This document shows, in pieces, positions 33,282 to 43,154 of a stretch of 64,000 bases of DNA. The notes under the pieces were generated by a model that saw only the letters and a program-made list of their open reading frames with translations, was not told the origin of the DNA and ran no database searches. Numbering within the stretch: position 1 is the stretch's first letter; each line of letters begins with the position of its first letter. Position numbers and translations under genes: made by a program. Source of the stretch: Ureibacillus sinduriensis BLB-1 = JCM 15800 (GTDB taxonomy: Bacteria > Bacillota > Bacilli > Bacillales_A > Planococcaceae); contig NZ_JPVO01000046.1 of the NCBI RefSeq assembly GCF_000772955.1, positions 1-64,000 on the forward strand, in the 5' to 3' direction.

Positions 33282-35045
33282 CTAGGATAGTTTAAATTGT
33301 TGAATTAAATCATTTAATTCTTTTGCCAGTTTTGCAAGTTCCTCCGAATTGGCAGCCACTTCTTCCATTGAGCTGCTCGTTTGCTGGGTAGAAGCGGCAG
33401 TTTGTTCCACACCAGCAGCGGATTCTTCTGAGATGGAAGCAATTTCTTCTATAGAGGAGCTCATTTCTTGGCTTGTCGATTTAATCATCGTTAAACTATC
33501 ACTAACGGTTTGGATGTTTTCAACCATCATTTGGACAGATTCTGTTATCTTATTAAATGTCTCGCCGGTCGTTCTTAGTTGGTCCGTCCCCTTTTCTACT
33601 TCCGTATAGCCATTTTGCAAAGAATGGGCAACCTCTGAAGAATCGCTTTGGATTTTTCCGACGATTTGTGTAATATCCGAAACGGAAATGGCCACCTGTT
33701 CTGCAAGTTTTTTCACTTCTTCTGCAACAACCGCAAATCCTCTTCCATGTTCTCCGGCACGTGCAGCTTCAATTGCAGCATTCAGAGCAAGTAAATTCGT
33801 TTGTTCCGCTACTTCCTTTATAACCGTTACCAGCTTGGAAATTTCATTCGATTGAACATCCAATTGCCGCACCTTTTGAACCGAGTCATGAACAATACGG
33901 TCTATACTCGCCATCTGCTCAATCGACTTCGACATTAACTGGGAACCACCTTGCGTCAATTGCAATACTTCATGGGATGATTGATGGATTTTTTCGCCAT
34001 TCTCATTCGCTTCTTCCACCTTCTCCACATAAGTCCCCATTGCAGAGGAAAGATCGGAAGCATGACTAGCCTGCGACTCCGTGCCCGAAGCAATCTCCTC
34101 CATTGTTCTAGCCACTTGCTCCGCACCTATTTTTACTTCATTTGCCGATTGCGTCAATTCCTCGCTATGACCTGTGATCATTTGGGAAGCTTGAGATATA
34201 TTTTGTATCATACTGCTCAACTTACTTTGCAAGTTATTCAAACCATTTGCCAGCTGGCCTGTCTCATCTTTTAATTTGATGTCTAGTTGGGGGCGTGTTA
34301 AATCGCCTTTTGCAATATATTCCATTTGCTCCGTCACTTTTTTGATAGGATTCGAAACACGATTTGCAAACAACCAAATGATCAAAATCCCGATCACCAG
34401 TGTAATGCCCATGATGATCACGTTTAATTGAAGTATTTCATTGGCAGGTTGGTTAAAATCAATCAGATATGCACCTGCAACTACTATCCAGCCCCACTCT
34501 TCGAAAGCTTTTGAGTAGGTTACTTTTTCTTTAATGACATCTTTGTCGCCTGGAATTGGGAAATAATAATATGTAAAGCCTCCGCCATTCAATCCTTTTT
34601 TTATAAATTCCTGTGCGTAGGTCTTGCCGTTTATATCCTGCTTATCCCAAAGATTCGTCCCCTCACTATTCGGGTGGGCAACCATATTTCCATCATTATC
34701 CGAGACAAACACATATCCATTCTCGCCTAGATCAAAATTTTTGTTAATCGGTCTTGTATGATCTTCCTGCATTTCGCCTAATAGAGCGACTCTCACTTTC
34801 TCTTGTGCATCTTCTAAAGTGAGATCCCCACTCTCAACTTGTTCATTCAGTACATTCATTAATTCGATCGTGTGTTCGACACTATTTTTCAAATTCATTT
34901 GCCCAAGTTCATCAAGGCTACCACTACTTTTCTGGTAGCTAAATATACCTAGAACAACCAAAGGAATAATCAGTAGTAAAATAGAAACCGTTAATAGCTT
35001 TAATTTAATTGATCGGGTAAATACCCCTTTTCCACTGAATTTCAT
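33282..35045 (-). CDS. Methyl-accepting chemotaxis protein with sCache domain
   Basis: The 587-residue chemoreceptor has TM1 (about 15-36), a single Cache domain (about 40-200), TM2 (about 204-226), HAMP and the signalling coiled coil. The Cache part shows [17 protein letters not shown], then [13 protein letters not shown], typical of the sCache_2 fold that binds small organic acids. The tip reads [28 protein letters not shown] lies 10 bases before the ATG at 35045, and an in-frame TTG directly precedes it. It has its own terminator. Confidence 0.94.
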   Translation of the reverse strand: MKFSGKGVFTRSIKLKLLTVSILLLIIPLVVLGIFSYQKSSGSLDELGQMNLKNSVEHTIELMNVLNEQVESGDLTLEDAQEKVRVALLGEMQEDHTRPINKNFDLGENGYVFVSDNDGNMVAHPNSEGTNLWDKQDINGKTYAQEFIKKGLNGGGFTYYYFPIPGDKDVIKEKVTYSKAFEEWGWIVVAGAYLIDFNQPANEILQLNVIIMGITLVIGILIIWLFANRVSNPIKKVTEQMEYIAKGDLTRPQLDIKLKDETGQLANGLNNLQSKLSSMIQNISQASQMITGHSEELTQSANEVKIGAEQVARTMEEIASGTESQASHASDLSSAMGTYVEKVEEANENGEKIHQSSHEVLQLTQGGSQLMSKSIEQMASIDRIVHDSVQKVRQLDVQSNEISKLVTVIKEVAEQTNLLALNAAIEAARAGEHGRGFAVVAEEVKKLAEQVAISVSDITQIVGKIQSDSSEVAHSLQNGYTEVEKGTDQLRTTGETFNKITESVQMMVENIQTVSDSLTMIKSTSQEMSSSIEEIASISEESAAGVEQTAASTQQTSSSMEEVAANSEELAKLAKELNDLIQQFKLS

Positions 35046-35212
35046 CAATAAACATCCCCCACCACTTCAATATAGTTAGTATCCATCCTTAGCCTTTTAT
35101 TACATAATATTCCCTTTCGCTCTTTTTCTGATTATATTCTTACAAGACTTTTAATTCAATAGATTATAATAATTTATGATATTATCATTTATGACTAAAG
35201 ACCCTATCGAAA

Positions 35213-35247
35213 ATAAAAAAACGCGTTCCCACGCAATGCAGAAACGC
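35213..35247 (-). terminator. Terminator of the APH-like kinase gene
   Basis: GCGTTTC pairs with GGGAACGC (one bulge) on the minus strand, followed by GTTTTTTTATTTT. The interval 35049-35338 contains no gene. Confidence 0.6.
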
Positions 35248-35338
35248 TTGAATTTATATGAGTTTAGTACGTCATATTGCACATACTTATTAATCACTGC
35301 CAACTTTGACCTCGTAGCGTTGATATCGCATGTGTTAA

Positions 35339-36214
35339 TTAACCACTTTTGCCCAGCAAGCTCCTTAACCTAGTTAAATTGTTCTCCAAGAACAACGCAT
35401 TCCTCTCGATTCCGCGACGCCTACACCAACCGATGCTATTAAAGGCATCTGTAAAAAGATAAAAAGGCAATACAACTTCTAAATCAATCAATGGTCTGAT
35501 GCTCCGATAGCCTTCTTTAAAGGCTCGAAACAGCGTGGGATTGAATTGTAAAAAGTCGCGGTAGAGTTTCGTGAAATCGATTTCGGTTGAACCAAACCGG
35601 ACACTTTCAAAATCAATCATGCCTAAAACTTTATCACCTTCTACAATGATATTTGCCGGCCGAAAATCCATATGGACAAAGCATGGACCATCCGGCGAAG
35701 GAATGTGTCGTTTCATTGCTTCGTATTTTTCAACCGCTTGATCATATAAACTCCCTTCTACAACCTCTTTTACATCCTCTGCAAAGCTATAAAATTGTTC
35801 TTCTATAAAGTTGGACCAGTTTGGGAATTCATTTTGTACACCCACCAGCTTTTTCCCCTCCGGCGGCTGTACAGTGTGCATTGTTGCATGAAGAACACCG
35901 ACTTGATAAGCGGCTGTTTCTGAAGCGTTTGTTGTTAACGGGCTCCCCTTTAGCTCGGATAATACAAAAGCACCTGGATATTCTTCATCACCAGTCCAAT
36001 AATCCAGCAAATTTGGAATGGCAATACGCCCTTTTAATATTTCATAAGCTTCCAACTCTCGCCGAAACTTCAGTTTAGTATAAGGGATTTTTAAAAATAT
36101 ATTTTCACCGTTATGTAATGTACATCTGTACACAGTTGAACTATGGGAATCTTCTACCTCATTCATTGTATTTATCTTTAATCCCAGTTGTTTAATGGCA
36201 CGATTAGGCAACAT
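35339..36214 (-). CDS. Aminoglycoside phosphotransferase (APH)-family kinase
   Basis: The product has 291 residues with a kinase-like fold. The catalytic loop reads HMDFRPANIIVEG (Brenner-type HxDxxxxN) and the metal motif IDFES. Other features are the nucleotide-binding N-lobe NIFLKIPYTKLKFRRELEAY (Lys and Glu pair). Family members phosphorylate aminoglycosides, choline, homoserine or other small molecules; the substrate cannot be deduced, and resistance should not be assumed. AAAGGAGG is 12 bases before the ATG. Confidence 0.85.
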   Translation of the reverse strand: MLPNRAIKQLGLKINTMNEVEDSHSSTVYRCTLHNGENIFLKIPYTKLKFRRELEAYEILKGRIAIPNLLDYWTGDEEYPGAFVLSELKGSPLTTNASETAAYQVGVLHATMHTVQPPEGKKLVGVQNEFPNWSNFIEEQFYSFAEDVKEVVEGSLYDQAVEKYEAMKRHIPSPDGPCFVHMDFRPANIIVEGDKVLGMIDFESVRFGSTEIDFTKLYRDFLQFNPTLFRAFKEGYRSIRPLIDLEVVLPFYLFTDAFNSIGWCRRRGIERNALFLENNLTRLRSLLGKSG

Positions 36215-36310
36215 GACAACACATACCTCCTTTATTCGATTATTAGTGATTCAAAGGTAATATTGGACATCCTCCCGCCTTAAATATCCAAAGTTCACTA
36301 AACATATAAG

Positions 36311-36360
36311 GAAAAAAAAAGAGGATTTGTCACAGCATAGGCAGCAAAAAATCCTCTTTT
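36311..36360 (-). terminator. Terminator of the DinB-family gene
   Basis: AAGAGGATTT and AATCCTCTT form a strong stem around a loop of about 21 nt, followed on the minus strand by TTTTTTTTCC. Confidence 0.88.
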
Positions 36361-36365
36361 CAAAA

Positions 36366-36854
36366 TTATAATCCCAGCTTTTCTTTTACCTCTTTAATTT
36401 GCAATATGTGACGCATTTCATGATATCCAACAAATGGGATCCACTGTTCCAAACTCATTTGACCGAATACCGGATGAGGAAATCCCTTTATTTTCAATTC
36501 TTTTTCATCGGCTAATTCCTCTATCTTTAACAAAGTTTGATGGGTTACATTCAACTTCGTTTTCAACTCTTCCAATGTGGCAAACTCATTACCAGGTAAA
36601 GCGAATTCCGGAGCATCTATCTTTATTTTTCTATTTGTAGCCGCTTCAATTGGCTTCATTTCGGCATTCACCACTTCGCCATTTTCCAATTTGCCTTGAA
36701 TCATTTTGGCAATGGCACCCTCCATTAAACATAAGTGTTCCACAATCTGCTTTATTGACCACTCATCATCGGAAGGTTTTTTATTGAAGCTTTCAGTAGA
36801 TAGACCATTTATTTCATTAAATAATTCTCCCCGTGCTTTTTCATTAATTTCCAT
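36366..36854 (-). CDS. DinB-family four-helix protein
   Basis: The 162-residue protein fits the DinB/YfiT-like metal-binding four-helix bundle. It shows WSIKQIVEHLCLMEG in the first third and PFVGYHEMRHILQI near the end; the three His (EHL, YHEMRH) are the expected metal ligands. Substrate unknown; some members are thiol transferases. Two ATGs are possible: 36854, with AAGGA 11 bases upstream, and 36866, whose ribosome site would touch the codon. The former is used. Confidence 0.8.
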   Translation of the reverse strand: MEINEKARGELFNEINGLSTESFNKKPSDDEWSIKQIVEHLCLMEGAIAKMIQGKLENGEVVNAEMKPIEAATNRKIKIDAPEFALPGNEFATLEELKTKLNVTHQTLLKIEELADEKELKIKGFPHPVFGQMSLEQWIPFVGYHEMRHILQIKEVKEKLGL

Positions 36855-36992
36855 GTTCGTCGTCATCCTTTTCGTTCAGACTTTACATATATATACATAT
36901 TCTATCAACACCCTAAAAGCAGCTCGTATTCCTAGTAGTGCTACGTTTATATAATGAGCGGTTAATACCGGCCAGCCCAACTTTCATACTAA

Positions 36993-37475
36993 TCAAGTTA
37001 CCTTCCTTTTAATAGGAACATATAAATCAACTTTGCATTTCCCTTCTGGATCTTCAGCGGGATTGTTCATATTAAATTCCAGGGAATGCCTTGCATAATC
37101 TGCCTCGTAATCACTCCTCGGCAACCATTGTCCGTACATAAATTGATAGGCACCGTTCAACTTAGCAGGTGTGTCATAAAATGGATGCAAAGCATATAAA
37201 CCTCCATCCAAAGTTCTATATTGGATATCTGGATGCTTCTCTTTACCAAAGCCTTCCGGAATTGTGACGCATGCATCGTGCCGGCAACGATCAGCTTCTA
37301 CTACCTCCGGATTATCCAAGGATATGCCTATAAAAGCTTGCTGCGCCGGAAAAAGTCCGTTCGAAAGTGCCCAGTTGAACAGCTTTCCCCAATGCTCTTG
37401 CGGTTCACTATAGCTGCCCGTACGCCGTATATACGCTACCTCTAAATTTCCCAATTCCCTAACTTCAACTTCCAT
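36993..37475 (-). CDS. GyrI-like (AraC effector-binding) domain protein
   Basis: The 160-residue stand-alone GyrI/SbmC-type protein reads VEVRELGNLEVAYIRRTGSY at the start, then FIGISLDNPEV, RHDACVTIPEGF and a final KVDLYVPIKRK. These are the usual landmarks of the domain. It has no DNA-binding part. In E. coli SbmC/GyrI antagonises gyrase inhibitors; the role here is unknown. The ATG follows GGGATGGAAAA. It is a single gene. Confidence 0.8.
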   Translation of the reverse strand: MEVEVRELGNLEVAYIRRTGSYSEPQEHWGKLFNWALSNGLFPAQQAFIGISLDNPEVVEADRCRHDACVTIPEGFGKEKHPDIQYRTLDGGLYALHPFYDTPAKLNGAYQFMYGQWLPRSDYEADYARHSLEFNMNNPAEDPEGKCKVDLYVPIKRKVT

Positions 37476-37549
37476 TTTTCCATCCCCTATCGGTAACCTA
37501 TAGATTCAATCAGTAAATTCAACATCAATGAGCAGCAATCCTGCTTAAA

Positions 37550-38011
37550 TTAGCACTCACTATTTAAATATTGAATAAATTCAGTCAAGATTGGAAAATC
37601 CGGCGGACTTATATTGGAGGGAAGATTATTTAAATTAAAAAATTTCAAAGCTTGCACTTCACTATCTTCTTTTCTTAAGTCCCCATGATACTCCTTGCAT
37701 ATGTAAGCAGTTACCACATTATATACTTCATCTCCATGAGGATATTTATAGTAGAATTCCTCTCCGGAATAGACATTAAGTAATGTTAAGTTGTCGGCAA
37801 TCAATCCCGTTTCTTCAAGCAGTTCTCTTTTTGCTACTTGTTCCAAAGACTCGCCCAACTCCAATGAACCGCCAGGCAACCCCCAGCAATCATTGTCCTG
37901 GCGAAGCTGTAGTAAAACCTTATTTTCTTTATCCGTGACAATGACGCAAGCTCCGACCATAATGAGAGGTCTGCTTCCGACTGCCTTTCTTAGTTCCATG
38001 ATATACCCCAT
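37550..38011 (-). CDS. Nudix hydrolase
   Basis: The 153-residue product has the full Nudix box at about 47-69 (GGSLELGESLEQVAKRELLE followed by ETG). The C-terminal part has NVYSGEEFYYKYPHGDEVYN, as in many Bacillus Nudix enzymes of unknown substrate. The ATG at 38011 follows ATGGGGGCG and is preferred; the frame extends 27 codons further upstream without a ribosome site. Confidence 0.88.
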   Translation of the reverse strand: MGYIMELRKAVGSRPLIMVGACVIVTDKENKVLLQLRQDNDCWGLPGGSLELGESLEQVAKRELLEETGLIADNLTLLNVYSGEEFYYKYPHGDEVYNVVTAYICKEYHGDLRKEDSEVQALKFFNLNNLPSNISPPDFPILTEFIQYLNSEC

Positions 38012-38263
38012 AAATTCGCCCCCATCCAAATTCATCTTCCTGACCGAAACAACTGGGAAGTGTTCTATGTATCGAAATATATTCAACACCAATACCCCCT
38101 TACAGATTTCATTTTACCATATATATCCTTTTACCCAACTCTTCTATACATTAATTTTTACATAGAATCGTCCTCTCACCTTGATCAATATTGCATTTGT
38201 AATTTACCTTCATTCCGTTGTAATTGATTGAAAACGGGTAATATTAGAGGAAGGAGTGATCTT

Positions 38264-38926
38264 ATGCATACATTTATTTACTTCCTTCTTGCTTTCGGGT
38301 ATATCGGCCTTTTAGTATGGGCGTTAATCCTGTCAAAAAAGAGTTTATGGAATGTAACCAACGTACTTTTGCTCGTAATTATTGGCCTCGTCTATGATAA
38401 TCTCATCATTGCAGCTGGAAGATTTATTGGCGAGGGGGAACTATTGGAAGGGTTAAGCTATGCCCGTTTCTGGTTACATGCCCTTTTCACGCCTACACTT
38501 GTTCTGTTTGCTTGGTGTATTTGTTTCAATCTAGGCATGCCCTGGGCGAAAAAGACATTCTGGAAAATTGCCTTCCCCCTCATCACACTCGTGCTCATCC
38601 TTTATGAACTATTCACTTCAATTATTGGACTGAAACTAAGATCCAAGGAAGAATTTAATGTGTTAAGCTATGAAAGTGTCGAACCGTCCAGCCCGGTGAT
38701 GGTTATCCTTGTCACAGCCGCTCTTATCATTGCAGGGATTCTTTTACTCAAAAACTTCAGATTCCCTTGGTTGTTAATCGGCACAGCAATCATGCTTGTC
38801 GGCAGTATCGTAGGGATATGGATCAAAAACTTCCCAATAATGAATACAATGGAGTTTCTGCTAATCCTTTCACTGCTCTTAACGAAGCGGTTCCAAGTCA
38901 AGATGTCGGAAAGCACGTCTTCATAA
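38264..38926 (+). CDS. Integral membrane protein, unknown function
   Basis: This 220-residue protein has six to seven hydrophobic helices and almost no soluble part. GAAGGAGTGAT lies just before the ATG at 38264, and the frame upstream to 38228 is not used. No family recognised. It is monocistronic, with a terminator shared with the convergent uvsE gene. Confidence 0.75.
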   Translation: MHTFIYFLLAFGYIGLLVWALILSKKSLWNVTNVLLLVIIGLVYDNLIIAAGRFIGEGELLEGLSYARFWLHALFTPTLVLFAWCICFNLGMPWAKKTFWKIAFPLITLVLILYELFTSIIGLKLRSKEEFNVLSYESVEPSSPVMVILVTAALIIAGILLLKNFRFPWLLIGTAIMLVGSIVGIWIKNFPIMNTMEFLLILSLLLTKRFQVKMSESTSS

Positions 38927-38950
38927 AACCACCCACTTCCAATTAGGCAT

Positions 38951-38985
38951 AAAAAGAGTCGCCTCGCTTTAGGACGACTCTTTTC
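38951..38985. terminator. Bidirectional terminator between the membrane protein and uvsE
   Basis: AAAGAGTCG pairs with CGACTCTTT around a 13-nt loop, with A and T runs on both sides. Confidence 0.88.
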
Positions 38986-38986
38986 G

Positions 38987-39952
38987 TTATTTTAAAGAAA
39001 ACGTGGAGCCATCGATAATTTCGATGTCCTCTCTTTTCTTAATTTCCTTCATTAAGGTAAAGAGTGCTTCATCCTTCTTCTTCGCTTCAATCATACAATC
39101 GATTTGAGGGACTGATCCTTTAATTTCGTTCAAAAATCTTAAAAACATTTTCACATCCACATAATCGGAGTGATGACGGAACTCGGCTTCACTTTTCGGA
39201 CTTGAGATATGCATTTTAATGGGGAGAGGTGATTTATCCCACGTTGCCACTACACGGTCCCAACTCTCTTGCCAGTGTTCATTTTCATGGTGTGCAAGAT
39301 GGTGGTGATAATCAAAGACTATCGGGATCCCCAACTTTTCACATAAGTAAAGCGTGTCCTCCAAGGTAAATGACTTATCATCGTTTTCGAGCATAATCAT
39401 TTTTTGGATACCCGCCGGGACATTCCCCCAATTATCAATAAAACTTTCTAAGGCGTTTCCTGTTTCCTCGTATTTCCCGCCAACGTGAATGACACATCGA
39501 TGCGTCGGGTCGATCCCCATTTCCCTAAGCAACAAATAGTGCAGCTTTAAGTTTTTAACGGAGTTAATGAATACATCTTTCTTGCCGGAATTCAGAACGA
39601 CAAAATGGTCTGGATGAAAATCGATTCTCATGTTGTTTTTTGTTGCGTATTCCCCTACTTCCCGCAACTTATTTTTGAGAGGCTTCATATAATTCCAGTC
39701 ATCAAGCGCTTCATGGTTCGCTAACGGAATCAATCGGGAAGTTAGCCGATAGAAATGAATTTCATTAAAATAGTTATGTTTGAGCAGTCTGTGTGTACTT
39801 TCTAGATTTTTCAATGCGATTTGCTCTAATTTTCGTAATGCCGCTTCTCGATCCTCAATTTTTTGAAATTGAGTAAAGGTCATTGTTTGGGAAGGTGAAG
39901 CATTTTTAAGTTCCATGCTCATCGCCACATACCCTAATCGTATAATTGTCAT
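38987..39952 (-). CDS. uvsE: UV DNA damage endonuclease UvsE
   Basis: The 321-residue UvdE-family enzyme nicks DNA 5' to UV photoproducts in an alternative excision repair pathway. It opens RLGYVAMSMELKNASPSQTM, which is characteristic. The TIM-barrel metal ligands are visible in IDFHPDHF, CVIHVGGKYE, MLENDDKS, VFDYHHH, KMHISSPK and CMIEAKKKDEAL. It is full length. GAGGTGGAAAG precedes the ATG. Confidence 0.94.
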   Translation of the reverse strand: MTIIRLGYVAMSMELKNASPSQTMTFTQFQKIEDREAALRKLEQIALKNLESTHRLLKHNYFNEIHFYRLTSRLIPLANHEALDDWNYMKPLKNKLREVGEYATKNNMRIDFHPDHFVVLNSGKKDVFINSVKNLKLHYLLLREMGIDPTHRCVIHVGGKYEETGNALESFIDNWGNVPAGIQKMIMLENDDKSFTLEDTLYLCEKLGIPIVFDYHHHLAHHENEHWQESWDRVVATWDKSPLPIKMHISSPKSEAEFRHHSDYVDVKMFLRFLNEIKGSVPQIDCMIEAKKKDEALFTLMKEIKKREDIEIIDGSTFSLK

Positions 39953-40169
39953 CTTTCCACCTCACAATTAGTATGTGGAAAAATGATAGTCGTAATCATG
40001 CAAGAGTGATGAACAAATGCCACGTCCAAAAAACTTTGCCATCGTGTAAATAGTTCCAATCAAGTTTTTGAAGGTATCGCTACACAAGCAGATACAATTG
40101 CCTAAAATATCGTTTTCCCGTGTTTTCAGAAGCCTCGCTTGGGTAAGCTAAAGCTAGAAAGGAGTCGAC

Positions 40170-41423
40170 ATGCAAATGACAAGAAAACTGATCAATGCCA
40201 TCAAGGAACAATCCCATCCATTGAACGATCAAAGCTTGGACAAAATCCTTGAGGCAATTGGCAATGCCCGAATCGTCATGATTGGTGAAGCGTCCCATGG
40301 CACATCCGAATTTTACACTATACGTGCCGAGCTATCCAAAAGACTGATTGAACAAAAAGGGTTCAAGGTCATAGCGGTCGAAGGAGATTGGCCTTCTGTC
40401 CAGGCTATTAATCGCTATGTAAAAGGTTATGAAGGTGAAGCTCAATCGGCAAAAGGGATTCTCGTGAACTCTTTCAATCGCTGGCCTACTTGGATGTGGG
40501 CAAATGAAGAAGTAGAACATTTTACAGAATGGCTAAAGGAGAAAAATAAATCATTAGCTGAAAAGGTTGGATTTTATGGCATCGATCTTTACAGTCTTTA
40601 TGAATCGATTGACGAAGTGTTGAAATTTTTATCTGAGAATCCCCAGTACAAAGTGGATTTGGAACACGCAAGAAAAGCGTTTTCGTGTTTTGAACCATAC
40701 AATAGGATGCCCGAACATTATGCCCTTTCCACCGCCCATTTTACCGGTGAATGTATCAGCGAAGTATCCAGTTTGCTGAAATCTTTGAGAAGCAATGAGG
40801 AACAATACTCAGACGAATATGAACAGGACTTAAATGTCATTATGAATGCGCTCGTTGCCAAAAATGCAGAAGCCTACTACCGAGCAATGATGCAAGATGC
40901 AAAGTCCTGGAATACGCGTGATTCGCACATGGTCGAAGCCATCAATGAATTGATGAAATACCATGGAGAGGATACAAAAATCATTATTTGGGAACACAAC
41001 ACACATATTGGCGATGCTTCCCAAACAGATATGAAGGACGATGGTCTAATCAACGTCGGCCAAATAATGAGGGAGCAATATGCTATGGACAATACATTTG
41101 CGATTGGATTTGGTACGTATGAGGGCACCGTTATCGCTGCAGATAGCTGGGGAGATCCGTTGGAAGTAATCGATGTGCCGCCCTCGAAACTAAGTACATG
41201 GGAAGGACAGCTGCATGCCGCGGGTGCAGATGATAAAATTTTGCTTTTCAATGATGAAAATCGAGAAGTATTCAACAATTGGATCGGCCACAGGGCTATA
41301 GGAGTCGTGTACAACCCTGAATACGAGGCTTATGGAAATTATGTTCCTTCTAGGGTTGGCAGCCGTTATGACGCCTTCATCTTCATTGATCAAACGAAAG
41401 CTTTAAGACCATTAAAGGAGTAA
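40170..41423 (+). CDS. Erythromycin esterase family protein
   Basis: The 417-residue protein has the Ere-family landmarks: IGEASHGTSEFYTIRAEL, VIAVEGDWPSVQAINRYV, KIIIWEHNTHIGDA and AIGFGTYEGTV. Characterised members open the macrolactone of erythromycin, but most genomic homologues such as this have unknown substrates, so resistance is not implied. AGAAAGGAG precedes the ATG. It is a single gene, convergent with the acetyltransferase at 41445. Confidence 0.88.
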   Translation: MQMTRKLINAIKEQSHPLNDQSLDKILEAIGNARIVMIGEASHGTSEFYTIRAELSKRLIEQKGFKVIAVEGDWPSVQAINRYVKGYEGEAQSAKGILVNSFNRWPTWMWANEEVEHFTEWLKEKNKSLAEKVGFYGIDLYSLYESIDEVLKFLSENPQYKVDLEHARKAFSCFEPYNRMPEHYALSTAHFTGECISEVSSLLKSLRSNEEQYSDEYEQDLNVIMNALVAKNAEAYYRAMMQDAKSWNTRDSHMVEAINELMKYHGEDTKIIIWEHNTHIGDASQTDMKDDGLINVGQIMREQYAMDNTFAIGFGTYEGTVIAADSWGDPLEVIDVPPSKLSTWEGQLHAAGADDKILLFNDENREVFNNWIGHRAIGVVYNPEYEAYGNYVPSRVGSRYDAFIFIDQTKALRPLKE

Positions 41424-41447
41424 GCCGTGCATTTTATGTACGGCTTA
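41421..41447. terminator. Hairpin between convergent genes
   Basis: TAAGCCGT pairs with ACGGCTTA, extended inward by CAT/ATG. It overlaps the stops of both convergent genes. U-tracts are short on both strands, so it may be only a weak terminator. Confidence 0.5.
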
Positions 41448-41957
41448 CTTAGCTTCTAGATTATCCACTTGCTCTTCCAACTGCTTCACCAATTCAATTT
41501 CATCTTGTATCGGAATCCCCTCATTACCGATTAAAGGAATTTCAGGTTTAATCCTTCTGGCTCTGTCAACTGCATTATTTATAATTCTCGATAATCTATA
41601 TCCCCGTTTTTGATAAAACTTCAGCGCCAATAAATTATCATTTGTGGTAACGAGTCTAATACGCGTCAGGAGTTGTGACATGGCCATGCTCTCAACTTCT
41701 TCAACTAGCAAGGTACCAATTCCTTTACCTTCTTCCACGCTGTCTAAGGAGATGATTTCACATTCACCATTTTCAACGATATATGTAATTAAACCAATCA
41801 TTTCATCCCCCTTCAAAACCGCAAATCCATCTAATTCGCTGCAATCATAAACCCCGCTTGAAATCACCATTTGCGGACTTCCCCAGTGCAATTTAAAAAA
41901 ATCGATCATTTTACTTTTTGGTAAATCTCGAACCGATTTTACATTCACCTTTGTCAC
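41445..41957 (-). CDS. GNAT-family N-acetyltransferase
   Basis: The protein has 170 residues and one GNAT domain. The acetyl-CoA pyrophosphate loop is present (EEGKGIGTLLVEEVE, about 75-89) and the late FYQKRGYRLSRI is typical. Substrate unknown. The frame opens with GTG at 41957; a GTG three codons later is better spaced from GAGGTGA and may be the true start. Confidence 0.85.
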   Translation of the reverse strand: MTKVNVKSVRDLPKSKMIDFFKLHWGSPQMVISSGVYDCSELDGFAVLKGDEMIGLITYIVENGECEIISLDSVEEGKGIGTLLVEEVESMAMSQLLTRIRLVTTNDNLLALKFYQKRGYRLSRIINNAVDRARRIKPEIPLIGNEGIPIQDEIELVKQLEEQVDNLEAK

Positions 41958-42154
41958 CTCATCTCATCTCCTATGAACTTAATTCCGTCCCAACTCTCTT
42001 TTACAAAGTACGTCTTATACTTGCCACCTATGTTATAACGCATCATATTTCTTCGCACCTTGATTATGGCAGCTATATTGATTCCTAACTTTCGTATAAT
42101 AACTTCAACAATAAAGAGCTTTATTCCTTCTTTGGGAAAAGCCTCTTGAACAGC

Positions 42155-43039
42155 TCACTCATTTGCTTTCTTTTTATAGGCAAATGGTGTCATCTTCATC
42201 GACTGGCGAAACTTATCGATATAGTAACTCGCACTATTAAATCCGACCTGATAGGCGACGTCGGTTACGTTGAACTGAGGTTGTTGCAGCAATATCAAGC
42301 TTTTTTGGATACGGTAGTCCGTCACGTAGTTCAATGGCGACTTTCCCAAGAATCGCTTGAAATACCGGCAGCACTCTGAACGGCTTAGCTGTCCTGCCTG
42401 TGCGATATCTTCCAAAAGAATTTTTCCTGCATAATGTTGATGAATCCAATCCAGCATTAGCTTCATCCGTTGATTTCGAAGCATCTCCCTCTCTTCGAAT
42501 TGCAATTGAATGCCGTTTTGTAGGAGGTTCTTCCAGATAGTTGTTAATTCTATGCTGACATTCATCTCATAAAATGGTTGGCTTTGTTCGATGAAGTGCG
42601 CAATCATTCCAATCGAATTTAGGATGCTGCTTGCCCATGATTCCCTTTGGCTTAAGTGGATATATTGCAGATTCGTCGCTTGTATGTATGGAGCTACAAA
42701 CGTCGCATAAAGCTCGTGGGGAACAACAAAATCAGGAGATACATTTATGCAAATATAGACACAGCCCGAATTATTCCTGTCATTTGCCATATGCAAACAA
42801 CCACTATTGATGAAAAGCCCCTCCCCTTCTTGTATATCGATCGTTTCTTGATTGATTTGGAAATAGGCTGTCCCAGTGACTACAAGCACAAATTGAAATT
42901 CATCATGCCAATGAAGCGGGATGTAGCCATTTATATTCTCATCGATCTTCGTCACGTAGCAGGCAACCGGCAATACAACTGTACGGTGTTCCGTTAACTC
43001 CTTCAAATTATGATCGACCGTAAAATCCCTGATTTGCAT
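42155..43039 (-). CDS. AraC-family regulator with cupin sensor
   Basis: The product has 294 residues. A cupin-like ligand domain (about 20-150) carries LHWHDEFQFVLVVTGTAYFQ, and the C-terminal pair of HTH motifs (about 195-290) carries GKILLEDIAQAGQLSRSECC, FLGKSPLNYVTDYRI and VAYQVGFNSASYYIDKF. It is divergent from the EamA transporter with 115 bp between starts, so it probably controls that gene. GAGGGGATACA precedes the ATG. Confidence 0.92.
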   Translation of the reverse strand: MQIRDFTVDHNLKELTEHRTVVLPVACYVTKIDENINGYIPLHWHDEFQFVLVVTGTAYFQINQETIDIQEGEGLFINSGCLHMANDRNNSGCVYICINVSPDFVVPHELYATFVAPYIQATNLQYIHLSQRESWASSILNSIGMIAHFIEQSQPFYEMNVSIELTTIWKNLLQNGIQLQFEEREMLRNQRMKLMLDWIHQHYAGKILLEDIAQAGQLSRSECCRYFKRFLGKSPLNYVTDYRIQKSLILLQQPQFNVTDVAYQVGFNSASYYIDKFRQSMKMTPFAYKKKANE

Positions 43040-43154
43040 TGTATCCCCTCAATATTTTTATATTTTTTTATTTGATTTATGTATTATTCAAGATTCCGAA
43101 CGATTATTCTAAAGATATTATAATACTATTTTTATATTTAAAGGGTGACTTGCG

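Noticed and set aside
40170-41423. Macrolide resistance gene
   Set aside because: The product is in the erythromycin esterase family, but most members of this chromosomal type have no shown activity on macrolides, so resistance is not claimed.
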